From CAVOBC01 sp963693635 (lineage in GTDB: Bacteria > Pseudomonadota > Gammaproteobacteria > Pseudomonadales > Azotimanducaceae): a stretch of 5,137 nt of DNA. Where the stretch lies: assembly GCA_963693635.1 (NCBI GenBank), contig CAVOBC010000348.1:1-5137 (forward strand). The letters run 5' to 3'. The notes below the pieces were generated by a model, which searched no databases, was not told where the DNA came from, and saw only the letters and a program-made list of their open reading frames with translations. This document shows, in pieces, positions 1 through 5,137 of the stretch. Position numbers and translations under genes: made by a program. Within the stretch, counting starts at the first letter, position 1. Every line of letters begins with the position of its first letter.

Positions 1-319
1 CCTCGTGATTCTCGAGCATCGACATCAATTCCTGATGGGCGTGAATTGACGAAACGACTATCTTGAATCCATTGATGCGCAAAAACGTATCGTCCCCGAA
101 AAAAGCGACGCGTTTGTTGCCGTCAATAAAGGCGTGATTCATGAGCAATGACTCGAATAATGCCGCAGCCATCTCCAACAAGTCAGTGTAATGACCTGAC
201 CGTGGCCGAAAAAGTGCGCTCTCCAGAAGCCCTGCATCGCGAACGCCATCCGCACCCCCGAAAGCGGTAATGAGTTTTTCGTGCAACAACAGGGCCTCGT
301 CCAGTGTGAGGAACTTCAT
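1..319 (-). CDS. doc: Doc/Fic-fold toxin of a type II toxin-antitoxin pair (C-terminus cut by window edge)
   Basis: 106 codons are visible from the N-terminus; the 3' end runs off the left edge. The family's usual length is about 120-135 residues, so only a short tail is missing. The Fic-fold core motif HAFIDGNKR is at residues 62-70. Its lysine (residue 69) replaces the second glycine of the AMP-transferring Fic motif, which is the hallmark of Doc proteins. Phage P1 Doc phosphorylates elongation factor Tu and halts translation. The stretch RDAGLLESALFRP at residues 27-39 is also typical. The gene lies 4 bases downstream of a ribbon-helix-helix antitoxin gene in the same direction, as expected for a co-translated pair. 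The start is uncertain: the ATG at 319 fits the family N-terminus, but an AGGAG abuts it with no spacing. An in-frame TTG at 334-332, four bases after GGGGGAG, is an alternative that would overlap the antitoxin stop. EF-Tu as target is inferred from the family. Confidence 0.9.
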   Translation of the reverse strand, partial: MKFLTLDEALLLHEKLITAFGGADGVRDAGLLESALFRPRSGHYTDLLEMAAALFESLLMNHAFIDGNKRVAFFGDDTFLRINGFKIVVSSIHAHQELMSMLENHE

Positions 320-323
320 CTCC

Positions 324-536
324 TCATCGGGCAAGTAACTCCCCCAGTTCACGGTTTTCGTCAATGGAGGCCCGCAGCGCATCCCGGACGACCGGTCGTA
401 TGCGACGGCGCTGAACATACTCGGCAACGGCTTCGGTCAGCACACCGGAGATGTTTTGCTGTGACTCTTCTGCCAGCGCTTTCAGTGAATTCCAGGTCTC
501 TTCTTCGACTTTGGAGCTGATTTTAATGGTGGTCAT
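324..536 (-). CDS. Ribbon-helix-helix antitoxin partner of Doc
   Basis: This 70-residue protein has a ribbon-helix-helix (CopG-like) layout: a short basic beta strand (TTIKISSKV, residues 2-10), helix A (about 12-26), the turn QQNIS, and helix B (about 30-43, GVLTEAVAEYV). A charged C-terminal tail follows (about 44-70, RIRPVVRDALRASIDENREL). In such antitoxins the N-terminal domain dimerises and binds the operator DNA, while the tail wraps the toxin and neutralises it. The gene sits directly upstream of doc on the same strand with a 4-base gap. A tandem palindrome immediately upstream (551-578) is the probable binding site, so autoregulation is likely. The ATG at 536 starts the strand in the right place; only a weak purine-rich site (AGAGCGAAGAG) precedes it. 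The family call rests on pattern and context, not on a search. Confidence 0.85.
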   Translation of the reverse strand: MTTIKISSKVEEETWNSLKALAEESQQNISGVLTEAVAEYVQRRRIRPVVRDALRASIDENRELGELLAR

Positions 537-550
537 CTCTTCGCTCTATC

Positions 551-578
551 TGTCTGTCATGACAGATCATGACATGTC
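551..578. promoter_or_regulatory. Probable antitoxin operator (tandem palindromic half-sites)
   Basis: A 14-bp perfect palindrome TCTGTCATGACAGA lies at 553-566. The octamer TCATGACA occurs at 557-564 and again at 567-574, exactly 10 bp (one helical turn) apart. A further 8-bp palindrome GACATGTC covers 571-578. Ribbon-helix-helix repressors commonly bind side by side on such regularly spaced sites. The array ends 14 bases before the antitoxin start codon. Binding by this antitoxin is inferred from position and family. Confidence 0.6.
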
Positions 579-607
579 TTTTTACGAGAATCACCGGGGT
601 CGTGCAA
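579..607 (-). promoter_or_regulatory. Candidate promoter of the toxin-antitoxin pair
   Basis: On the minus strand a TTGCAC (607-602) is followed after 17 bases by TAAAAA (584-579). The match to sigma-70 consensus is modest (3/6 and 4/6), but the spacing is ideal. Transcription would start near 572, inside the palindrome array at 551-578, which is the arrangement expected for repression by the antitoxin. Confidence 0.35.
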
Positions 608-738
608 CCGGATTGGTGCATGGGGCTAGGGCCGCACAGCCGGACACGTTGTCTACGCGTCAACAGGGGCAGTCAACGATTTCTACATCACCTGCACATC
701 TGTAGTGCTATGCGAAACTGTTGTGCCATGCCAAACGA

Positions 739-763
739 ATCCGCATTGATCATTGATGCGAAT
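739..763 (-). terminator. Possible weak terminator hairpin after btuB
   Basis: On the minus-strand RNA, ATTCGCAT (763-756) can pair with ATGCGGAT (746-739): eight pairs including one G-U, around a 9-base loop. The G-U pair would be a C-A mismatch in plus-strand RNA, so the hairpin favours the btuB transcript. It begins 33 bases after the btuB stop. It is followed only by TCGTTTGG, not a real U-tract, and the stem is not GC-rich, so intrinsic termination is doubtful. I see nothing else of note between 608 and 795. Confidence 0.25.
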
Positions 764-795
764 GCTGTCTTGTCCGGGTCGGTTGCCCATCACCT

Positions 796-2874
796 TTACC
801 AGCCGAGTCGCAGTCCAATGAAAGCCGCCGCGCCGGGTGCCCGATACCCGTAGACCTCCTCAAAAGGTCGGTCCAGCAGGTTGGTAAGGCGAGCCGTCAC
901 GGTCAACGACCTGGTGACCGAAAAGGCGCCGGAAATCCCGAGCTCAACTCGCGAGCGAAGCGTCACGGTCTCGGTCCACGGCGGGCGTGGTGGAAAGTAA
1001 TCGTCATATTGAGAGCCGGTATAGGCGGCAGAGGCTTGCAGACGCAGTTTTGCACCGGTATAGCGGATGACGAGTGAACCGGTACGGCGTGGGCGTCGAA
1101 TCTCGATGCGCGAGCCCGTGGGCGTGTCTTCGCGCGCATTGAGGTACGCATAGGCGCCGGCCAGGGACACGGATTCGGTGAGCGGCCAGGTGAACGCGAC
1201 TTCGGCGCCCTTGCGCATGGAATCACCAGCGCTGTTTGCAGCGGTAAAGCCGCCGCTCGACGGGTCGAAGACAAAGCCGTTGATTTCGTTTCTGAGCACG
1301 GACCGGTACAGGTTTGCAGAGATCGTAGCGTCACCGAATTGTTGACCAACGCCGAATTCAACGCTCGTGCCACGCTCGGGCTCAAGATTCGGGTTGCCGG
1401 TGAACGTATCGAAGTAGCCGAAACGTTCAGTGAAGGTCGGGTTCTTCACGCCGAGACCGTACGCGAGGTACAGGGACGTTCCCGTGGTCTCAATCCAATA
1501 GCTGCCGCTTGCGCGGTACGCGGTGCTGTCGTCAAAGTCGCTGTTGAAATCCCGACGTGCGCTTAACCCTGTATCAAGCCGGTCCCCGGCAAAACGGTAC
1601 TCAGCGGCGACGCTGGTGGTCTGAATATCATGTCGTTTATTGGGATTGCCGAAGACCGTTGCCGTGCCACGTTGACGAGAAGCCTCGGTTTCGACCTCGG
1701 TGACCAGGTACACGCGATGGCGTGTTGACACCCAGTTGGTCTGAACGGCGACTTGGCGCCGCTCGCTGCGGACGATGTCGTTCACGGCGGCACCGGTGTC
1801 GGTCTCGTTGCGGTTCCGGCTGACGTTGGCGGAGATGCGGTGGGAGAGTGCCTGCGACCCATCGTAATCTAACCTGACGCCCCCGGCCTGGCGCTCGTAG
1901 TCAGTGAAATGCGGCGCGTCGACCGGCAAGCCCGTCGTGATGAAGTCGTTGGCGTCAAAGTCTGATTGCGCGTCCGTCGCGCGCAGGGAATAGCCGAGTG
2001 ACCACGCATCGCGAGCTAGATTGCCGGTCAGAAAGGCGCTCGTATTCTCATGGCCGTCTTTCTCGCGGCCTTCCCGCGCGATGTTTGTGCCGCGGCTTTG
2101 AGTGTGCTCAATTGCAAGGTGGGCGCGGCTGTCTTCACCGCTACCGGTAAATGCGACTGAGCCGCGATGGGTGCCGAAAGAGCCGGATTCGAGTGAGGCT
2201 TCCCATGCTGTCGCGTTGGTGTCTGGCTGGGTCACGATCTGGATTACGCCCGCCATGCCATCGCTGCCCCAGATAGAGCTTTGCGGGCCGCGTACGATTT
2301 CGACCCGATGGAGGCTGCCCGCAGGCAATTGGGCAAAGTCAAACTCGCCCCCCGCGCCGGCGTCCGCGGCCTCGACACCATCGATGAGCACGAGCAGGTG
2401 ATTGGCTTCGGCACCGCGCATGCGGATCTGGCTAACCGTGCCCGCGGCGCCCTGTTGACTGACCGCGAGACCGGGGACAGTACGAAGCACGTCGAGCAGC
2501 GTCGCGCCGTTGCTGGCCAGGAGCATTTCACGATCGATGACGGTGACGGCGGCACCCGCGGATCTAAGTCGTATCTCACCGCGTGAGGCCGTGACGGTCA
2601 ATTCTTCAAGGTCTGTGGCTGCTTGCGCGGGTGAGCCCGGCCCCGTCATTACCACGACGAGAACCGCAAGCGTCAGCGCTGTTCGAGCGGCTGGCGTCGA
2701 GCCCCCCTCTAGAAAACGAGAGATTAGAAAACGAGAGATCGGAAAACGAGAACGATCTGAAGAACGAGACCTTGAAGAACGAGACCTTGAAAAACGAGAC
2801 CCTGGAAAACAAGACCTGGAGAAAGAAGAAATCGACAAAACAGGGATAGGACAGAACGAAGGCGATAGCCTCAT
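796..2874 (-). CDS. btuB: TonB-dependent outer-membrane receptor for vitamin B12 (BtuB)
   Basis: This outer-membrane receptor imports cobalamin into the periplasm using TonB energy. From the chosen start it has 692 residues. A hydrophobic signal core (TALTLAVLVVVM, about 65-76) ends with a cleavage site AQA|A near 85. A TonB box (EELTVTA, 90-96) follows. The plug domain spans about 100-217, with RTVPGLAVSQ, SQIRMRGAEANHLLVLIDGV and RVEIVRGPQSSIWGSDGMAGVIQIVT in BtuB-like order (last stretch 190-215). The rest is a beta barrel containing GNPNLEPERG and ending in a C-terminal aromatic residue (LRLGW). The predicted mature length of about 607 residues is close to E. coli BtuB. I chose ATG 2874 because AGGAG lies 8 bases upstream; the longer reading from a GTG at 2904 has no such site and starts inside a leader hairpin. 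Residues about 27-54 come from a 15-bp DNA repeat, giving an abnormally long n-region. The cobalamin riboswitch upstream supports the substrate. Confidence 0.93.
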   Translation of the reverse strand: MRLSPSFCPIPVLSISSFSRSCFPGSRFSRSRSSRSRSSDRSRFPISRFLISRFLEGGSTPAARTALTLAVLVVVMTGPGSPAQAATDLEELTVTASRGEIRLRSAGAAVTVIDREMLLASNGATLLDVLRTVPGLAVSQQGAAGTVSQIRMRGAEANHLLVLIDGVEAADAGAGGEFDFAQLPAGSLHRVEIVRGPQSSIWGSDGMAGVIQIVTQPDTNATAWEASLESGSFGTHRGSVAFTGSGEDSRAHLAIEHTQSRGTNIAREGREKDGHENTSAFLTGNLARDAWSLGYSLRATDAQSDFDANDFITTGLPVDAPHFTDYERQAGGVRLDYDGSQALSHRISANVSRNRNETDTGAAVNDIVRSERRQVAVQTNWVSTRHRVYLVTEVETEASRQRGTATVFGNPNKRHDIQTTSVAAEYRFAGDRLDTGLSARRDFNSDFDDSTAYRASGSYWIETTGTSLYLAYGLGVKNPTFTERFGYFDTFTGNPNLEPERGTSVEFGVGQQFGDATISANLYRSVLRNEINGFVFDPSSGGFTAANSAGDSMRKGAEVAFTWPLTESVSLAGAYAYLNAREDTPTGSRIEIRRPRRTGSLVIRYTGAKLRLQASAAYTGSQYDDYFPPRPPWTETVTLRSRVELGISGAFSVTRSLTVTARLTNLLDRPFEEVYGYRAPGAAAFIGLRLGW
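2710..2816. repeat. 15-bp tandem repeat, about seven copies, in frame within the btuB 5' coding region
   Basis: On the plus strand the units begin at 2710, 2725, 2740, 2757, 2772, 2787 and 2802. The first two are identical (TAGAAAACGAGAGAT); units 4-6 follow YTGAARAACGAGACC and the last is CTGGAAAACAAGACC. The core ACGAGA recurs at 2716, 2731, 2746, 2764, 2779 and 2794 (ACAAGA at 2809), so the steps are 15, 15, 18, 15, 15 and 15 bp. All steps are multiples of three, so the btuB frame is kept. It encodes the pentads SRFLI, SRFPI and SRSSR. Similarity grades from one end to the other, which looks like stepwise duplication with drift. Confidence 0.9.
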
Positions 2875-2969
2875 TGACGTGTCTCCTGCGCTCCACCCGA
2901 GCACAAATGAGTAATAGACACGACGAGGGCCGACATAAGACGAGCCGCCCGCCGCGGACTTGCGTTCTC
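2875..2969 (-). promoter_or_regulatory. Riboswitch expression platform with a hairpin over the btuB ribosome binding site
   Basis: Between the aptamer and the btuB ATG, CGTGTCT (2922-2916) is a perfect 7-base complement of AGACACG (2884-2878), which overlaps the last two bases of the AGGAG Shine-Dalgarno (2887-2883). Enclosed within it, GTGCTC (2904-2899) can pair with GAGCGC (2893-2888; one G-U) around a 5-base loop, directly abutting the Shine-Dalgarno. No U-tract follows any GC-rich stem, so control of translation initiation fits better than termination. The switch mechanism is inferred from base pairing alone. Confidence 0.5.
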
Positions 2970-3168
2970 ATCAATCGGGCCGGTCTCCGGACTCACGAGC
3001 GGAATATCCCGTCAGTTCGCCTTCCCATGCGGTCTTATCCGCACAGTGGCCGTTGAACTGACTGACTCGTTTACCGTTGCGGGGGCAGTACCAGGATTGA
3101 CGCCCAAAACGCGGGGGTCGCACTGGTTTCCCGTTTCATCCATCCGCCAGGGCGGATGGACACCTGAT
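2970..3168 (-). promoter_or_regulatory. Cobalamin (adenosylcobalamin-type) riboswitch aptamer controlling btuB
   Basis: This is a metabolite-binding leader RNA that lowers BtuB synthesis when cobalamin is plentiful. On the minus strand, 5' to 3', the conserved landmarks occur in the right order. They are a P2-like hairpin (3160-3139), GGGAAACCAGTG (about 3133-3122), the core GCCCCCGCAACGGTAAA (3086-3070), CCACTG, GGGAAGGC (3026-3019), and the B12 box GAGTCCGGAGACCGGCC (2994-2978). Supporting stems include GTCAGTTC/GAACTGAC (3062-3055 with 3018-3011) and a TGCGG/CCGCA hairpin between them. The closing P1 can form from ATCA (3168-3165) and TGAT (2973-2970), with further short complementary blocks outside. 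The length of about 199 bases is normal for the class. It ends about 95 bases before the btuB start. The exact ends are approximate. Confidence 0.93.
3139..3160 (-). repeat. Perfect 10-bp inverted repeat forming the riboswitch P2-region hairpin
   Basis: TCCATCCGCC and GGCGGATGGA are exact reverse complements separated by only two bases. In the minus-strand RNA they form a very stable, GC-rich helix; the loop would in practice open by a pair or two. Its place between the 5' GGT of the aptamer and GGGAAACC matches the position of P2, which is variable in length in this riboswitch class. Confidence 0.8.
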
Positions 3169-3181
3169 CAATCGCAGCGGG

Positions 3182-3211
3182 ATGATGGCGTCTGATAGGT
3201 TGAGGTGTCAA
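3182..3211 (-). promoter_or_regulatory. Candidate btuB promoter upstream of the riboswitch
   Basis: A perfect -35 consensus TTGACA (3211-3206) is followed after 18 bases by CATCAT (3187-3182), a 4/6 match to the -10 consensus. Transcription would begin near 3175, just outside the aptamer's 5' end, which is exactly where a riboswitch leader should start. The wide spacer and weak -10 keep the call moderate. Confidence 0.45.
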
Positions 3212-3357
3212 TCAGGTCCCGCCGGAATGTCTGGTTTATGTATTGGCTGTGCGGATCACGGGTTCGCTGAGACGCGTAGATCTGAGCGGCCAAATGGCGC
3301 TACACCGACGCGTCGCAAGCGCGCTAGGATGCACCAAACCATCACTAAATCATCAGC
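3212..3357. other. Divergent intergenic region between btuB and the P450 gene
   Basis: No gene is supported here. The P450 transcript must start in this area, but I see no convincing plus-strand sigma-70 pair; TAGGAT (3325-3330) resembles a -10 with no acceptable -35. The only sequence structure is the heptamer GACGCGT at 3271-3277 and 3307-3313, the second within a perfect 10-bp palindrome CGACGCGTCG (3306-3315). This could be a regulator site or chance in a GC-rich genome. Confidence 0.3.
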
Positions 3358-3373
3358 CAGGGCATTCGCCCTG
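3358..3373 (+). other. Small hairpin next to the P450 ribosome binding site
   Basis: CAGGGC and GCCCTG form a perfect 6-bp stem with a 4-base ATTC loop. It ends one base before the GGAG Shine-Dalgarno (3375-3378) of the P450 gene. It could modulate translation or mRNA stability, or be incidental. It has no U-tract and is not a terminator. Confidence 0.4.
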
Positions 3374-3384
3374 CGGAGCCAGCC

Positions 3385-4710
3385 ATGGATGAAGATCGAC
3401 AGTCGATTCGTGATCGGATGCGCAATGGTGACATGAGCGTGTCCAACCGGGAGGTCGTCGATGCGTTTTCGATTGACCCACACTACGATCCTTACTCGAT
3501 TCCGCTCGATGAGATGGACCCGGCACATCCAGCACTCTTCGCAGCCGACACGCTGTGGCCGCACTTCGAGCGACTTCGCAAGGAAGACCCGGTTCACCAG
3601 ACACGAAACAGCACGTTTGGTGACTATTGGTCGGTGACCACCTATCGGGACATCATGGAGGTCGACAGCAACCACCAGGTCTTCTCGTCCCTGCAAAGCA
3701 AGGGCGGTATTGCGCTCGGCGGCGTCCCGGATCGGGAGGATGAGTACACGATGCCGATGTTCATCCAGGAAGATCCGCCCAAACACGATGCCCAGCGCAA
3801 AGTGGTCTCCCCGATGTTCACGCCGCGCAACCTGCTGGATCTTGAGCCCCTGATTCGTGAGCGTGCCGGGCAGATTCTGGATGGCTTGCCGATTGGTGAG
3901 GAATTCAACTTTGTCCGCGACGTGTCCGTTGAACTCACGGGACAGATGCTTGCGACGCTCTTTGATGTGCCGCAAGAAGATCGGCACAAGCTGATTCTGT
4001 GGTCTGACACAATACAGAACATTGGAGATCCCGAGTACTTCGAGACGCGCGAAGACGGCTTCCAGGTGCTCTTTCAATGTCTTGCGTACTTCACTGAGTA
4101 CTTTGAGGCGCGCAAGAAGGAGCCGCCCAAGTTCGATCTCATCTCGATGCTGGCGCACGATGAAGCAACGCGTGACATGCCACCGAATGAGCTACTTGGC
4201 AACATCATGTTGCTCATTGTCGGTGGCAATGACACCACCCGGAACTCGATCTCGGGGGGCGTGCTCGCGCTCAACCAGTTCCCTGACGAATATGAGAAGC
4301 TGCTGCAGAATCCGGGCCTCATCCCAAAGATGGTGCCCGAAATGATTCGCTGGCAGTCGCCGGTCGCGCACATGGCGAGAACGACTTTGGTCGACACAGA
4401 ACTCGGCGGCAAAAAGATCAGTGCCGGCGAACGTGTGGTGATGTGGTACATCTCGGGGAATCGGGATGAAACCTACATCCCCAACGCCAACCAGTTCATT
4501 ATCGATCGCGACAATCCTCGCCAGCACACGGCATTTGGCTATGGGGTGCACCGCTGTGTTGGCAATCGACTTGCGGAGATGCAACTGCGTGTCATCTGGG
4601 AGGAAATCAACCGGCGTTTTGGTCGGGTTGAGGTCTCCGGTGACCCGGTGTATCTGGCGTCAAGTTTCATCCACGGTATTCGCGAGTTGCCGGTCACGCT
4701 TCGTGAGTGA
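3385..4710 (+). CDS. Cytochrome P450, CYP153-like terminal hydroxylase/epoxidase
   Basis: This soluble haem monooxygenase has 441 residues, normal for bacterial class I P450s. Visible motifs are the C-helix HDAQR (134-138, haem propionate contact), the I-helix oxygen-activation motif GGNDTT (280-285), ExxR (E319-R322), and the haem loop FGYGVHRCVG (384-393) with axial Cys391. The stretches GNDTTRNSIS, MVPEMIRWQSP, VVMWYISGNRD and HRCVGNRLAEMQLR are characteristic of CYP153. These enzymes hydroxylate the terminal carbon of medium-chain alkanes and related chains, and some epoxidise terminal alkenes. There is no signal or membrane segment. GGAG (3375-3378) lies six bases before the chosen ATG; ATGs at 3418 and 3433 are weaker alternatives. 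CYP153 needs a ferredoxin and ferredoxin reductase, and neither is present in the window. An epoxide-hydrolase-like gene follows after 26 bases, suggesting a shared transcript. The family call is strong from motifs; the substrate is inferred. Confidence 0.9.
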   Translation: MDEDRQSIRDRMRNGDMSVSNREVVDAFSIDPHYDPYSIPLDEMDPAHPALFAADTLWPHFERLRKEDPVHQTRNSTFGDYWSVTTYRDIMEVDSNHQVFSSLQSKGGIALGGVPDREDEYTMPMFIQEDPPKHDAQRKVVSPMFTPRNLLDLEPLIRERAGQILDGLPIGEEFNFVRDVSVELTGQMLATLFDVPQEDRHKLILWSDTIQNIGDPEYFETREDGFQVLFQCLAYFTEYFEARKKEPPKFDLISMLAHDEATRDMPPNELLGNIMLLIVGGNDTTRNSISGGVLALNQFPDEYEKLLQNPGLIPKMVPEMIRWQSPVAHMARTTLVDTELGGKKISAGERVVMWYISGNRDETYIPNANQFIIDRDNPRQHTAFGYGVHRCVGNRLAEMQLRVIWEEINRRFGRVEVSGDPVYLASSFIHGIRELPVTLRE

Positions 4711-4736
4711 ACCGAAGAACGCAGGAGGGCAGCAAC

Positions 4737-5137
4737 ATGCATGATCTTGTTCATCAGACGGTGGGTGTGAACAACATTCGCAGTCACTACGTTGCGTGTG
4801 GCGAGGGTCCGTTGGTCATCCTGGTCCACGGCTTTCTGGAGTCGTGGTACTCGTGGCGTTACCAGTTGTCCGCGATCGCTGACGCGGGCTTTCGTGCGGT
4901 CGCGATCGACGTCAGGGGTTACGGCCGCTCGTCCAAGCCGACGGCGGTCGCCGATTACAGCATGATGCAGAATGTGGGCGACATCGTTGCCCTGATCGAT
5001 GCACTCGGCGATGCAGTGGGTGATGGCAAAGCCACACTAATCGGCCACGACTGGGGCGCGCCGATTGTCTGGAACACCGCGTTGCTACGCGGCGATGTGG
5101 TGCGCGGCGTAGCGGGATTGTCGGTCCCGTTCTCAGC
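4737..5137 (+). CDS. Alpha/beta-hydrolase, epoxide-hydrolase type (C-terminus cut by window edge)
   Basis: 133 N-terminal residues are visible and the gene continues beyond the right edge; the family's usual length is about 280-330. The oxyanion-hole motif HGFLESWYSW spans residues 31-40, and RGYGRSSKP follows at 60-68. The nucleophile elbow GHDWGA is at 103-108, with Asp105 as the nucleophile. An aspartate here, with HGxPE-like and RGYGxS motifs, points to epoxide hydrolases; haloalkane dehalogenases and fluoroacetate dehalogenases share this layout and cannot be excluded, because the cap domain with its epoxide-polarising tyrosines is outside the window. The start ATG has a near-perfect AGGAGG (4723-4728) eight bases upstream. 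A second ATG at 4741 is out of frame. The gene follows the P450 by 26 bases on the same strand, so the pair is probably co-transcribed and the hydrolase may act on the P450's epoxide product. Confidence 0.85.
   Translation, partial: MHDLVHQTVGVNNIRSHYVACGEGPLVILVHGFLESWYSWRYQLSAIADAGFRAVAIDVRGYGRSSKPTAVADYSMMQNVGDIVALIDALGDAVGDGKATLIGHDWGAPIVWNTALLRGDVVRGVAGLSVPFS

Noticed and set aside
683..731. CTACA/TGTAG inverted pair (683-705) and a near repeat GTGCYATGC (705-713, 723-731)
   Set aside because: Too short and widely spaced to support a regulatory or mobile-element call.
579..795. Small open frames in the gap between btuB and the antitoxin
   Set aside because: They lack ribosome binding sites and recognisable protein features, and extend into or over the neighbouring genes.
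2710..2816. A CRISPR array
   Set aside because: The units are 15 bp and directly abutting with no spacers, so this is a simple tandem repeat.
2875..2904. Longer btuB start at a GTG (2904)
   Set aside because: It has no Shine-Dalgarno, lies within the predicted leader hairpin, and adds ten residues upstream of a well-placed AGGAG-ATG start at 2874.
2510..2914. A plus-strand open frame encoding a highly charged Lys/Arg/Glu repeat protein opposite the btuB start
   Set aside because: The charged pattern is only the 15-bp repeat read on the other strand. The frame has no domain, and the btuB strand has a signal peptide, plug and barrel.
3162..3217. Inverted pair ACCTGAT (3162-3168) and ATCAGGT (3211-3217) flanking the btuB promoter
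   Set aside because: Only 7 bp with a 42-bp gap; one arm is the 5' end of the aptamer. Chance is adequate.
3256..4158. A 300-codon open frame on the minus strand, antisense to the P450 gene
   Set aside because: It lies opposite a gene with complete P450 motifs, has no recognisable domain, and is explained by the codon bias of a GC-rich coding strand.

Overview
The window reads as chromosomal DNA of a Gram-negative proteobacterium. The evidence is a TonB-dependent outer-membrane receptor of the BtuB type with a cobalamin riboswitch in its leader, and a cytochrome P450 of the CYP153 alkane-hydroxylase type, a family best known from alkane-degrading Proteobacteria and some actinobacteria. A gammaproteobacterium is my best guess, but nothing here fixes the class.

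Layout. Positions 1-536 (minus strand) hold a type II toxin-antitoxin pair. A 70-residue ribbon-helix-helix antitoxin is followed 4 bases later by a Doc/Fic-fold toxin whose C-terminus runs off the left edge. A tandem palindromic operator at 551-578 lies just upstream of the antitoxin, overlapped by a weak promoter. Positions 579-795 contain no gene, only a possible weak terminator hairpin near 739-763. Positions 796-2874 (minus strand) are btuB, whose N-terminus carries an unusual in-frame 15-bp tandem repeat ahead of the signal peptide. Positions 2875-3168 are the btuB leader: a well-conserved cobalamin aptamer (about 2970-3168), then a short expression platform that can fold over the btuB Shine-Dalgarno sequence. 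Positions 3169-3384 are the divergent intergenic region, with a candidate btuB promoter on the minus strand and a small hairpin just before the P450 ribosome binding site on the plus strand. Positions 3385-4710 (plus strand) encode the CYP153-like P450. Starting 26 bases after its stop codon is an alpha/beta-hydrolase of the epoxide-hydrolase type (4737 to the right edge), cut off by the window.

How the genes work together. The btuB unit is a self-contained B12 uptake module: high cobalamin should bind the leader and reduce BtuB synthesis. The P450 and the epoxide hydrolase look like a two-gene (or longer) catabolic operon. CYP153 enzymes oxidise terminal carbons and can also epoxidise terminal alkenes, so an adjacent hydrolase could open the epoxide to a diol. 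No ferredoxin or ferredoxin reductase is visible, so the electron partners must lie downstream of the window or elsewhere. The toxin-antitoxin pair is probably an independent, autoregulated accessory module. I did not find a clearly new system. The most unusual item is the repeat-encoded extension in front of the BtuB signal peptide.
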